A DNA stretch of 64,000 bases, taken from the NCBI GenBank assembly GCA_019058365.1, contig JAHPZE010000025.1, positions 1-64,000 of the forward strand. The letters are read 5' to 3'. The notes beneath the pieces were generated by a model. It did not search any database and was not told where the DNA came from. It saw only the letters and a program-made list of their open reading frames with translations. The position numbers and the translations under genes were made by a program. Positions 55,935 to 64,000 of the stretch are shown piece after piece; within the stretch, counting starts at the first letter, position 1, and every line of letters starts with the position of its first letter. This stretch comes from Promethearchaeota archaeon. GTDB taxonomy: Archaea > Asgardarchaeota > Lokiarchaeia > Sigyniarchaeales > SOKP01.

Positions 55935-56153
55935 AGTTTAGAAACTTTATACTTGAGTTATAATAAAATAAGAGGACTTAAAGGATTAGAAAATCTTGTA
56001 GATTTATCGGAATTATATCTTAATAAAAATCTATTTTCATCAGGAATATATCAAGAATTTAACTTAAAAAATGGTTCATTTGATAATGTTTACAAACCTC
56101 TCAGAGACTTGTGGAATATTGTAAAAAAATTAAATAAACAGCATACAGCCTAA
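55935..56153 (+). pseudogene. Leucine-rich-repeat (SDS22-like) gene remnant
   Basis: The frame continues from directly after the ligase stop codon and encodes about 1.5 LRR units: LETLYLSYNKIRGLKGLEN then LVDLSELYLNKN, followed by a helical-looking tail (VYKPLRDLWNIVKKL). The repeats match the L-x-x-L-x-L-x-x-N-x-I consensus. Only TTG (55953) could start it, after the first repeat half has begun. A remnant of a larger LRR gene joined here by deletion is the simplest reading; a short functional protein is less likely. Confidence 0.6.
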
Positions 56154-56492
56154 TAAAACTAAATTCTAATTTTTTAACACTTTTTATTTACTTTTATGAT
56201 TAAAATTAGATTACCTATAAAAATCAATTAAAATTTAAAATAAATGAAATATTGAGTTTCCAAAGACTTTACCCTTAACATTAGCTATGAAAATTTTTAA
56301 AAGAAAACTAAGAGATGAAGAAATCGCAAAAATGAAAGAAAGGGGGAGAAATTAAGTAAAGTTAAAATTTATACAATATTTTTTGTTTTTAATAGATAAA
56401 TGAAATATTTATTGAAATCTTAATTTAATAAAATAAGCAAATAAAAAACAGATAAAATAATAAGTTAATTAAATTGTTTAAGAGTGATAAAA
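56154..56492. other. Spacer holding a ligase remnant, otherwise AT-rich
   Basis: Between the LRR remnant and the SCP2-like gene. It contains only the 3' ligase remnant (56254-56355); the rest is AT-rich with an A/T-rich promoter-like stretch (56400-56480). Confidence 0.5.
56254..56355 (+). pseudogene. 3' remnant of a second acyl-CoA synthetase copy
   Basis: The frame from 56254 reads EFPKTLPLTLAMKIF then KRKLRDEEIAK, which aligns position for position with the last residues of the ligase at 54240-55934 (EFRDSLPLTMVMKLN, KKQLRDEEAAK). Upstream in frame there are stops (TGA at 56245-56247, TAA before it), so only the last 33 codons survive. A tandem duplication with loss of most of one copy is the natural explanation. 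Confidence 0.75.
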
Positions 56493-56915
56493 ATGAAATT
56501 TGGAACGCCAGAATGGGCTAACGCGTATTGTAAGGCAATTAATGATAATGCAAATTATAGAGATGCCGCCGGACCGGATGGATTTCCACCTGATGGATGG
56601 GAAGGAGATTTTCTCTTCATTGTAGAACCTTCTGGGAATTTAGACCATGAAATTAGGATGTTTGTGGGGCTTTACCATGGAGAATGTACAGGAGCTAGAA
56701 TAGTTGAAAAAGGCGAGGACGTCAAGACAGAATATATATATTCAGGACCTTATGATGCTTGGGTAAAAGTCTTAAAAAAGGAATTAGATCCAATTCGAGG
56801 CTTGCTCGCTGGAAAGTTTAAACTTAAAGGCGATATGGCTAAAGTTCTTAGAGCTACTAGAGCCGCACAAGAACTTGTTGTCTCTACCACTATGATAGAT
56901 ACTGAATTTTATTAG
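56493..56915 (+). CDS. SCP2 sterol-carrier-like protein
   Basis: 140 residues with the SCP2-like fold: GWEGDFLFIVEPSG, EIRMFVGLYHGECTGARIV, YIYSGPYDAWVKVLKKELDPIRGLLAGKFKLKGDMAKVLR. Such proteins bind acyl-CoA or lipids, which fits the acyl-CoA synthetase upstream. Start ATG 56493 with GTGATA just before it (the GTG at 56484 is part of that site). It follows the ligase remnant region. Confidence 0.85.
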   Translation: MKFGTPEWANAYCKAINDNANYRDAAGPDGFPPDGWEGDFLFIVEPSGNLDHEIRMFVGLYHGECTGARIVEKGEDVKTEYIYSGPYDAWVKVLKKELDPIRGLLAGKFKLKGDMAKVLRATRAAQELVVSTTMIDTEFY

Positions 56916-56981
56916 AATACTATGTAATTTTACTATTTTTTTTCTTTTTTATTGAATCTTAAAGAGCTTTTAAAAAGTATA

Positions 56982-57791
56982 ATGGATAATACCACCAATA
57001 ATTTAGTTGAATTAACAACCAAGCAAGTCTATTTCTTTGATTTAGATGGTACACTCTACTTAGGAAACAAACTATTTAAGGGTGTTCCTGAGCTAATTGA
57101 ACTTTTGAACAAACTAGAGAAAAAATTTTATTTTCTTTCAAATAATTCAAGCAAATCAACTGATGATTACTTGAAAAAATTAAACAAATTTAATCTAAGA
57201 ATAAATCGAGATAATCTTATTTTATCACAACACCCCACAATAGAGTTTCTAAAAAAAAATAACTATAAAAAAATATTCTTATTAGGAACTCAGTCTCTTA
57301 AAAATGAATTTAAGAATGAAGGATTTGAATTAACTGAAGAAGAACCACAAATTTTAGTGCTTGCTTTTGATCAAGAACTAACTTATGAACGCTTAATGAA
57401 AGCTGCCTATCTCCTTCAAAAAAAAGACTTCCCATATATAGCAACTCATCTTGATAATAGATGCCCTACTGAAAATGGATATATTCCCGATGCAGGAGGA
57501 ATAGCTGCGCTTCTCTACAAAGCTACAGAGAGAATGCCGAAAGTTTTCGGGAAACCAAATAAAGAAATGCTTCTTTTTAAGTTGAACCCATTAGGAATTT
57601 CTCCTAAAAATGCAGTTATATTTGGAGATCGTCTTTATACTGATATAAAAATGGGAAAGGAAGCAGAAGTAATAACGTGTTGCGTATTATCTGGTGAAAT
57701 AACTATGGATATGATAAAAAATAGTAATCTTAAACCCGATTTCATTATAAGTGGAATTTGGGAACTTTTAAATGAATTCAAAAAGCTATAA
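56982..57791 (+). CDS. HAD-superfamily sugar/phosphoglycolate phosphatase (NagD-like, HAD-IIA)
   Basis: About 269 residues. YFFDLDGTLYLGNKLFKGVPELIELL is the HAD motif I, YFLSNNSSKS motif II, KVFGKPNKEM with Lys motif III, and VIFGDRLYTDIKMGKEA motif IV. The NagD-type cap lies between motifs II and III. ATG 56982 is chosen; a TTG at 56952 adds ten residues. Substrate unknown, possibly a small sugar phosphate or phosphoglycolate. Confidence 0.85.
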   Translation: MDNTTNNLVELTTKQVYFFDLDGTLYLGNKLFKGVPELIELLNKLEKKFYFLSNNSSKSTDDYLKKLNKFNLRINRDNLILSQHPTIEFLKKNNYKKIFLLGTQSLKNEFKNEGFELTEEEPQILVLAFDQELTYERLMKAAYLLQKKDFPYIATHLDNRCPTENGYIPDAGGIAALLYKATERMPKVFGKPNKEMLLFKLNPLGISPKNAVIFGDRLYTDIKMGKEAEVITCCVLSGEITMDMIKNSNLKPDFIISGIWELLNEFKKL

Positions 57792-57956
57792 TTGCGATTT
57801 TCTGCTTTTACTCTCTACTTTTCGAAAGTTTTATTTCCTTTATGAAATTACTTTAATAATAAATGTTTTACAAGTTATCTAGGTAAAATATAAAAACTAA
57901 TACTGTTGTTTTTATCTTATCTAAATTTGGTGATTATGAGATTTTGGTAGAGTAAC

Positions 57957-60650
57957 ATGACAACCACTGAAAATAAAAAACTTGTCTATGACTTTAGTGA
58001 AGGAAATAAGGATTTAAAGAATCTCCTTGGTGGAAAAGGAGCCAATTTAGCTGAAATGACTAATTTAGGACTCAATATTCCCCCAGGGTTTACAATAACT
58101 ACTGAAGCATGCTTACTGTATTTTGGAAATCCTGAAAAAGTAATGAAAGAACTAACTCCAAGCGTAATGGATTATTTAAAAACTTTAGAGCAAAACACAG
58201 GAAAGAAATTTGGAGATAACAAAAATCCTTTAATGGTAAGCGTTCGCTCCGGAGCTCCAATGAGCATGCCAGGCATGATGGATACAGTTCTTAACTTAGG
58301 GTTAAACGATGAAAGCGTTTTAGGGTTAGCAGGACAAACTGAAAATCCCCGATTTGCATATGATAGTTACAGACGTTTTATTCAGATGTTCGGAGATGTA
58401 GTTATGGGGATTGGAGATGAAAAATTCGAGAGAATATTAAATAAATACAAACGAGCAATTGGACGAAATGCTCAGGATACAGATTTGGAGATGATAGATC
58501 TACAAAAAATTATTGCTGACTATAAAGCATTGTATGAGGAAGAAATTGGCTCCCCATTTCCACAAGATCCAATTAAACAATTATTTTTAGCGATTGAAGC
58601 AGTATTCAAATCTTGGAATAATAGAAGAGCTATAACATATAGGAAAATCAACAATATACCTGATTATGGCACAGCTGTTAACATTCAAGCAATGGTTTTT
58701 GGAAATAAAGGTTGGAATTCAGCTACTGGAGTTGCTTTTACTCGAGATCCATCAACGGGGGAGAATAGCAAATTTGGGGAATATTTAACAAATGCACAAG
58801 GAGAGGATGTTGTTGCTGGGATAAGAACTCCTAAAAAATTGGAAGAAATGAAGGATGAATTTCCTAAGATATACAAACAATTGATAAATACAATGAACAA
58901 ATTGGAAAAACATTATAGAGATATGCAAGACATTGAATTTACAATTGAAGATGGGAAATTAAATATATTGCAAACCCGAAATGGGAAAAGAACACCATCA
59001 GCAGCAGTCAAAATTGCGGTTGATATGGTTAAAGAACATTTAATTACTAAAGAAGAGGCAATAATGAGTATTGATGCTAGCAAGGTTGCTAAATTATTAT
59101 TTAAAAGTATTGATGAGAATGCCATTGTTCATGTTTTAGCTCATGGAATTAATGCGTCTCCTGGAGCGGTTTCTGGAAAGGCGATTTTTGATTCTGATAG
59201 AGCAGAAGCATTAGCAAATCAAGGAGAAAAAGAGATTATCTTAGTACGGCCTCAAACAAAACCTGAAGATATACATGGGCTTTATGCTTCAAGTGGTGTG
59301 TTAACTCAATTTGGTGGAAAAACTTCACATGCAGCAGTAGTTGCAAGGGGAATGGGCAAACCTGCTGTTGTAGGAGCTCAAGATGTTGAAATTGATGAAG
59401 AAAATAGACAATTTAGAGTTGCTGAAATGATTGTTAGCGAAGGAACTTGGATTACTATAGACGGAACAACAGGTAGGGTTATTGAGGGAAAAGTTCCCTT
59501 AGTTGAGCCTGAAATTAAAGGAGAGTTCCTTGAATTATTAGAAATAGCAGATGAGATAAAGACTCTAGGTGTGAGGGCTAATGCTGATACCCCTACTGAT
59601 GCACGGAAAGCAATAGAATTTGGAGCTGAAGGAATTGGACTTACAAGAACAGAACATATGTTCATGGATATTTCTCGTCTACCCATTGTTCAGAATATGA
59701 TTATGGCAAGAAAAACAGAAGAACGACAGGATGCATTAAATAAGCTACTTCCAATGCAAAGGGGTGATTTTTATGAAATTTTTAAAATTATGGAAGGGAA
59801 ACCTGTAACAATAAGATTGCTAGACCCGCCTTTACATGAGTTTTTACCGGAGTTATCTACTGTTATGTTAGAAAGTCAAGAACTCAAAATGACAAATGCC
59901 TTATCTAATACATTATTAGGTACAAGTCCGCTTGATGCTGAAATAAAGAAAAAGAATAAAGTTATTAGCCTGATCAGATCCCTCTCCGAAGAGAACCCCA
60001 TGATGGGCTTGAGAGGGTGTAGATTAGGAATTGTATGGCCAGAGATCAACGAGATGCAGGTGAGAGCTATTTTCGAAGCAGCTTGTGAACTCAAACAAAA
60101 AGGCATTGAAGTAATACCTGAGGTCATGATTCCTCTTGTTGGAATGCTTTCAGAGTTACAATTGGTTAAATCCCAGCTTCTTGAGATTGCCGAAGAGATT
60201 ATCAAGGATTCGGGTGTAGAGTTAGAATACAAATTCGGGACGATGATCGAAATTCCCAGAGCAGCCTTAACTGCGGATGAAATCGCCATTGAAGCGGAAT
60301 TCTTTTCATTCGGCACAAATGATTTAACACAGATGACATATGGTTTCTCTCGCGATGACGCCGAAGGTAAATTTCTCCCTATTTACTTAAACAAGGAGAT
60401 TTTAGAGAGTAATCCCTTTGAAGTTCTCGATCAAGATGGTGTTGGAAAGTTAATGAAATTAGCTATTGAATTAGGAAGAAAAACTAGACCAGATTTGAAA
60501 TTAGGTATATGTGGTGAACATGGAGGAGAACCAAGTTCAATAAAGTTCGCGCATTCTATCGGTTTAAATTATGTCTCTTGTTCTCCATACAGAATTCCCG
60601 TAGCTAGAATTGCCGCAGCTCAAGCTGCAATTGAGCAACAACAAAAATAA
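57957..60650 (+). CDS. ppdK: Pyruvate, phosphate dikinase
   Basis: Interconverts pyruvate and phosphoenolpyruvate. 897 residues: N-terminal ATP-grasp part (GGKGANLAEMTNLGLNIPPGFTI, SVRSGAPMSMPGMMDTVLNLG), phosphohistidine domain GGKTSHAAVVARGMGKP with catalytic H458, and the C-terminal PEP-binding barrel (EGIGLTRTEHMF, EIPRAALTADEIA, KLGICGEHGGEP with C852). ATG start after a GGTAGAG stretch; an ATATAAAA TATA-like element lies about 65 bp upstream. Gluconeogenic or glycolytic role. Confidence 0.97.
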   Translation: MTTTENKKLVYDFSEGNKDLKNLLGGKGANLAEMTNLGLNIPPGFTITTEACLLYFGNPEKVMKELTPSVMDYLKTLEQNTGKKFGDNKNPLMVSVRSGAPMSMPGMMDTVLNLGLNDESVLGLAGQTENPRFAYDSYRRFIQMFGDVVMGIGDEKFERILNKYKRAIGRNAQDTDLEMIDLQKIIADYKALYEEEIGSPFPQDPIKQLFLAIEAVFKSWNNRRAITYRKINNIPDYGTAVNIQAMVFGNKGWNSATGVAFTRDPSTGENSKFGEYLTNAQGEDVVAGIRTPKKLEEMKDEFPKIYKQLINTMNKLEKHYRDMQDIEFTIEDGKLNILQTRNGKRTPSAAVKIAVDMVKEHLITKEEAIMSIDASKVAKLLFKSIDENAIVHVLAHGINASPGAVSGKAIFDSDRAEALANQGEKEIILVRPQTKPEDIHGLYASSGVLTQFGGKTSHAAVVARGMGKPAVVGAQDVEIDEENRQFRVAEMIVSEGTWITIDGTTGRVIEGKVPLVEPEIKGEFLELLEIADEIKTLGVRANADTPTDARKAIEFGAEGIGLTRTEHMFMDISRLPIVQNMIMARKTEERQDALNKLLPMQRGDFYEIFKIMEGKPVTIRLLDPPLHEFLPELSTVMLESQELKMTNALSNTLLGTSPLDAEIKKKNKVISLIRSLSEENPMMGLRGCRLGIVWPEINEMQVRAIFEAACELKQKGIEVIPEVMIPLVGMLSELQLVKSQLLEIAEEIIKDSGVELEYKFGTMIEIPRAALTADEIAIEAEFFSFGTNDLTQMTYGFSRDDAEGKFLPIYLNKEILESNPFEVLDQDGVGKLMKLAIELGRKTRPDLKLGICGEHGGEPSSIKFAHSIGLNYVSCSPYRIPVARIAAAQAAIEQQQK

Positions 60651-60733
60651 GTTTTACTTAAATTTTTATTGATCATCTTATTTATTATCGCTTTAAATTT
60701 TATAAATTTAAATGATATTATATTCTAAAGATT

Positions 60734-61291
60734 ATGATAATTAAAATGGTCACTTCAACGAAGGAACTAATTATTATCTATGGAACTGGATTGATAATAG
60801 TTATTCTTTCAGTAATATTCTTCTCTATTAGAGGTTATCCTTTAGTTAATACTGCTACCAAGACATTAAATATCTCTACCCCCCCATTATATATGATTTC
60901 AATTTTTGTTCCTTATGGGATTTTAATAGGTGAGGTAATTTGGCTCTGGAATGAGAAAAAAGAGCGAAAAATATATATATTATTGTTTTTTGAATGTATA
61001 ATCGTTGGTTTCTTTTCTTTCATTCGATATATTATAAGTATTCCGTTTAGTGGTCATGCAATTATATTATCTTTTTATTTATTTCATCAAGTTACAAATA
61101 ATCGATTTAAACATCCATTAAGATTTCTCATTGGAATAATGGTCCTTATTATAACAATTATTTATAAAATTATTCTATGGGATGATCCAATTACTTTTTT
61201 ATTAGGAGCCTTATTTGGTATGACTCTATGGCTTCCAGGATTTCTATATCGAAAAAAAATAATAACTAATTGTGAATATTTTCAATCTTGA
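60734..61291 (+). CDS. Polytopic membrane protein of unknown function
   Basis: 185 residues, about five or six transmembrane segments (LIIIYGTGLIIVILSVIFF, PPLYMISIFVPYGILIG, IYILLFFECIIVGFFSF, HAIILSFYLFHQV, FLIGIMVLIITIIYKIIL, FLLGALFGMTLWLPGFLY). No recognisable domain. ATG 60734, or ATG 60746 (MVTSTKEL). Stands between ppdK and tyrS on the same strand. Confidence 0.55.
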   Translation: MIIKMVTSTKELIIIYGTGLIIVILSVIFFSIRGYPLVNTATKTLNISTPPLYMISIFVPYGILIGEVIWLWNEKKERKIYILLFFECIIVGFFSFIRYIISIPFSGHAIILSFYLFHQVTNNRFKHPLRFLIGIMVLIITIIYKIILWDDPITFLLGALFGMTLWLPGFLYRKKIITNCEYFQS

Positions 61292-61422
61292 AAATAGCCT
61301 ATTTAATCAATTATAATTTCCGATAATAAAATATTAAAGATAACTAATGAATTTCTAAAATCCATAAAGGTTTTATCAATCAAATAATTTACTAATTTAT
61401 AAAATGTTTAGTGAATGATGAT

Positions 61423-62529
61423 ATGTCTTTAACTTTAGATGAAAAAATTGCTTTATTAAAAGAAGTTGGAGAAGAAATTATCACTTTAGATGAATTAAGA
61501 GACATCATTCAATGGAAAACAGAGCATAACGAAGAAATATATGCTTACGATGGTTTTGAACCTTCTGGTAATATCCATATTGCTCAAGGGCTTTTAAGAG
61601 CTATAAATGTAAATAAAATAACAAGAGCTGGAATTAGATTCAAGTTTCTAGTAGCAGATTGGCATGCAGCAGCGAATAAAAAATTTGGTGGAAATTTAGA
61701 AATAATTAAAAGAGTTGGAGATTTTTTCATTGAATTATGGAAAGTTAGTGGAATGGATTTAACTAAAGTAGAATTTATCTATGCTTCAGATTTAGTAAAG
61801 AATCCTGAATATTGGGAATTAGTACTAAAAATAGGGATAGAAACCACTTTAAAACGAGTTAAAAGATGCACTCAAATTATGGGAAGAAGTGAATCAGATA
61901 AATTATATGCTTCTCAAATACTGTACCCCCTGATGCAAGCAGCAGATATTTTTTATCTTCCAGCAGATATATGTCAGCTTGGAATGGATCAAAGAAAGGT
62001 AAATATGTTGGCAAGAGAGATTGCAAAGAAGTTGAATAAACCAAAACCAGCTGCAATCCATCATCATATGTTAATGGGTTTAAAACCCCCCACTACAGAT
62101 TTATCTGGTATAGATAGAACTATTGATATTAAAATGTCAAAATCTGACCCTGATTCATCAATTTTTATGTTAGATTCTCCTACTGATGTAAAACGCAAGA
62201 TAAATAAAGCATATTGTCCACCTAAACAGATTGAAGAAAATCCTGTTTTAGAATATTGTAAATATATTATTTTTGAACTTATTGATGTCTTCGAAATTGA
62301 ACGACTCGAAAAATACGGTGGAGACATTAAATATAGTTCTTATCAAGAGTTAGAAAAAGATTTTGCAGAAGGTAGATTGAATCCACCCGACTTAAAGCCT
62401 GCCGTAGTTAAATATATCAACCAATTTCTAACTCCTGTCATAAAGCATTTCAATATTGATGATTATGCAAAGGAGTTATATCAATTTGTTCAAAAAGTAT
62501 ATAAAAAATATAAAGCGAATGAAAATTAA
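61423..62529 (+). CDS. tyrS: Tyrosyl-tRNA synthetase (archaeal type)
   Basis: Charges tRNA-Tyr. GFEPSGNIHIAQ (HIGH variant HIAQ at residues 52-55), PLMQAADIFYLPADICQLGMDQRKVNMLARE, and IKMSKSDPDSS (KMSKS, residues 237-241). The family-typical Asp/Gln recognition segment (MDQRK) is present. About 368 residues, longer than the shortest archaeal TyrRS. ATG 61423 is chosen with GTGA upstream; a GTG at 61411 is also in frame. A C-terminal basic tail follows. Confidence 0.93.
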   Translation: MSLTLDEKIALLKEVGEEIITLDELRDIIQWKTEHNEEIYAYDGFEPSGNIHIAQGLLRAINVNKITRAGIRFKFLVADWHAAANKKFGGNLEIIKRVGDFFIELWKVSGMDLTKVEFIYASDLVKNPEYWELVLKIGIETTLKRVKRCTQIMGRSESDKLYASQILYPLMQAADIFYLPADICQLGMDQRKVNMLAREIAKKLNKPKPAAIHHHMLMGLKPPTTDLSGIDRTIDIKMSKSDPDSSIFMLDSPTDVKRKINKAYCPPKQIEENPVLEYCKYIIFELIDVFEIERLEKYGGDIKYSSYQELEKDFAEGRLNPPDLKPAVVKYINQFLTPVIKHFNIDDYAKELYQFVQKVYKKYKANEN

Positions 62530-62558
62530 ACAAAAATAACAAAGATACTATTAGAAAG

Positions 62559-64000
62559 TTGTCAAATAATAAAATAATTGATCTGTTTTTAAATCCAAAA
62601 TCCGTAGCTGTAATTGGTGCATCAAAAAATCCAATGAAAGGTGGAAATCGAATTGTAGATAATCTGGTGTCAAATAATTTTAAAGGTAAAATATATCCGA
62701 TAAATCCCACCTCAGAAGGAGAATTATTTGGATTAGAATTTAAGAAGTCAGTTTTAGATATTGAAGAAGAAGTAGATCTTGCCGTATTTTATGTTCCAAA
62801 TCGTGCAATACCACATATTCTAACTGAATGTATTCAAAAAGGGATTAAAGGTGCCATTATTGAGGCTTCAGGATTCGAGGAAGTAGGTGAAAAGGGTCTT
62901 GAGTTAAGAGACCAGATTCTAAAAATTACTGATAATTTTTCAAAAATCCGAATTATGGGACCAAATTGTATGGGGCTTACTCGGATTGATGGAGATAGTA
63001 ATGGCAAAGATAATGCAAAAGGAGGATTATTCACTAGCTTTGGTGTTTTTTACAAATATAAAACCGGTAATGTAGCTATAATCAGCCAATCAGGAATGTT
63101 AAATGGTGGATATTTGATGTATATGATGGAAAAATATCCAGATTTAGGTATCAGATATTCATGTTCAATAGGAAACAAAATGGATTTAAGCGAAATTGAA
63201 TTTTTAGAATACTTTATTGACGATCCAACCGTAAATGTTATAGCTGTATATCTTGAATCATTTAAGGATCCAAGAAAATTTATCGAATTATGCAAGAAAG
63301 CGAGAAAAATACCAAACAAAACAATTATTCTTGTGAAAGGTGGAATAACTTCACAGGGTCAAAAAGCTTCTTTAAGTCATACTGGATCACTAGCAGAAAA
63401 TTCACAATTAATCAAAGCGATAATAAAGCAATCCAGTGTAATTCAAGCGAGAAATTTCTTTGAATTATTTCAATTTGCTCGAACATTTTCAATGCTATAT
63501 CGAGAAAAAATAATAATGCCAAAACAAGGTAATGTCGCGCTAGTTGCGGGTTCAGGAGGAGTAGGAACAATTTCTGCCGATCTTATTGTTGAATATGGTT
63601 TAAAATTCCCTAATTTAGATGAGAGTATATATAATAAGCTTATTGAGATCTTTCCAGAATGGATGCCACCAAATAGATTTGCACTTGTAGATATTTGGCC
63701 TGCAATGGAAAAAGCGATGATGAATGAGATAAATCCAGGAAATATTGTGGGTTCTGTATATGAACTGCTATTAAACGATGATAAGATTGAAGGTATTCTT
63801 AACATGATGTTTTGTTCAAGTCGCTTTCGAACTTTTAATAATTATGAAAATGTAGTTGATCATATAAATAACCACTCTAAACCAATATTTTTTTGGTTAA
63901 TTGGAGAAATCAGAGAAATCCGTAAAGTTTCACAATTATTAAATGAACATAATATACCAAATTTTCCAAGTTTAGAAGATATGATTAAAAATTTTTGGAT
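62559..64000 (+). CDS. ADP-forming acyl-CoA synthetase, alpha-type domains (truncated by window end)
   Basis: Forms ATP from acyl-CoA, ADP and phosphate, or the reverse. The frame is open to the window edge. VAVIGASKNPMKGG (CoA-binding Rossmann), MGPNCMGL, VAIISQSGML, SIGNKMDLSE, VKGGITSQGQKASLSHTGSLA (catalytic His) and VALVAGSGGVG fit the NDP-forming family. TTG 62559 is the best start, 29 bp after tyrS; no good ribosome binding site is visible. The 3' part, including any ATP-grasp domain, is outside the window. Confidence 0.9.
   Translation, partial: MSNNKIIDLFLNPKSVAVIGASKNPMKGGNRIVDNLVSNNFKGKIYPINPTSEGELFGLEFKKSVLDIEEEVDLAVFYVPNRAIPHILTECIQKGIKGAIIEASGFEEVGEKGLELRDQILKITDNFSKIRIMGPNCMGLTRIDGDSNGKDNAKGGLFTSFGVFYKYKTGNVAIISQSGMLNGGYLMYMMEKYPDLGIRYSCSIGNKMDLSEIEFLEYFIDDPTVNVIAVYLESFKDPRKFIELCKKARKIPNKTIILVKGGITSQGQKASLSHTGSLAENSQLIKAIIKQSSVIQARNFFELFQFARTFSMLYREKIIMPKQGNVALVAGSGGVGTISADLIVEYGLKFPNLDESIYNKLIEIFPEWMPPNRFALVDIWPAMEKAMMNEINPGNIVGSVYELLLNDDKIEGILNMMFCSSRFRTFNNYENVVDHINNHSKPIFFWLIGEIREIRKVSQLLNEHNIPNFPSLEDMIKNFW

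Noticed and set aside
57900..57956. GGTAGAGTAAC segment upstream of ppdK as a tRNA D-arm
   Set aside because: No acceptor, anticodon or T-arm; better read as ribosome binding region.
59378..60316. Minus-strand frames inside ppdK
   Set aside because: Overlap a full-length, motif-complete enzyme gene.
62450..63805. Several minus-strand open frames over tyrS end and the ADP-forming ligase
   Set aside because: The plus-strand frame has all family motifs; the others are antisense shadows.
1..64000. CRISPR arrays, insertion sequences, integrases
   Set aside because: No regularly spaced repeats, transposase motifs or terminal inverted repeats were seen.

Overview
The window reads as a chromosomal segment of an AT-rich archaeon, probably of the Asgard group (Lokiarchaeia-like; phylum-level confidence moderate). 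Archaeal markers are an exosome Rrp41 subunit, archaeal-type PheRS alpha and beta, archaeal-type IleRS, TyrRS and pantetheine-phosphate adenylyltransferase, a DUF1512 protein, and GGTGA/GGAGGT-like ribosome binding sites. The Asgard leaning rests on a protein with four RWD/E2-like repeats and a C-terminal RING-like zinc domain, and on an SDS22-like leucine-rich-repeat fragment. No tRNA, rRNA, CRISPR array, transposase or integrase was recognised.

Positions 1-45,100 are mostly one large surface-glycan region. It holds glycosyltransferases of GT2, GT4 and CgeB-like types, five or six SAM-dependent methyltransferase-like proteins, a MOP/Wzx-type flippase, a GT-C-like membrane protein, an SGNH hydrolase-like protein, three alkaline-phosphatase-superfamily hydrolases and several nucleotide-sugar SDR enzymes. 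The RWD-RING protein and ileS interrupt it at 4.5-9.5 kb. Four sub-modules stand out. (i) 11,875-18,177 is a one-strand operon: hddA, gmhA, rpe, gmhB, transaldolase, a degenerate HldE-like PfkB protein and split transketolase. It can make sedoheptulose-7-phosphate and convert it to a manno-heptose phosphate. (ii) 18,205-21,634 (minus) encodes an RHH regulator, ATP sulfurylase, a phosphodiesterase and APS kinase, a PAPS-making set behind 10-bp-periodic TAATT repeats. (iii) 21,740-25,025 (minus) is a tightly packed CDP-6-deoxyhexose operon. (iv) 25,415-27,452 is a GDP-fucose-type fcl-gmd pair.

Positions 45,100-50,950 (minus) are housekeeping: pheS-pheT-chorismate mutase, rrp41, coaD and a small zinc/membrane protein, with the divergent DUF1512 gene beside them. 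Positions 50,970-64,000 (plus) are metabolic: aldehyde:ferredoxin oxidoreductase, AMP-forming acyl-CoA synthetase, an SCP2-like protein, a HAD phosphatase, pyruvate phosphate dikinase, TyrRS and a truncated ADP-forming acyl-CoA synthetase. Behind the AMP-forming ligase lie an LRR remnant and the decayed 3' end of a second ligase copy.

The most notable items are the FANCL-like E2-fold/RWD plus RING architecture, the self-contained heptose supply operon with an apparent pseudokinase, the putative RHH operator array, and three genes whose best start is a non-AUG AUU/AUA codon behind a good ribosome binding site. All calls come from reading the sequence; no database search was run.
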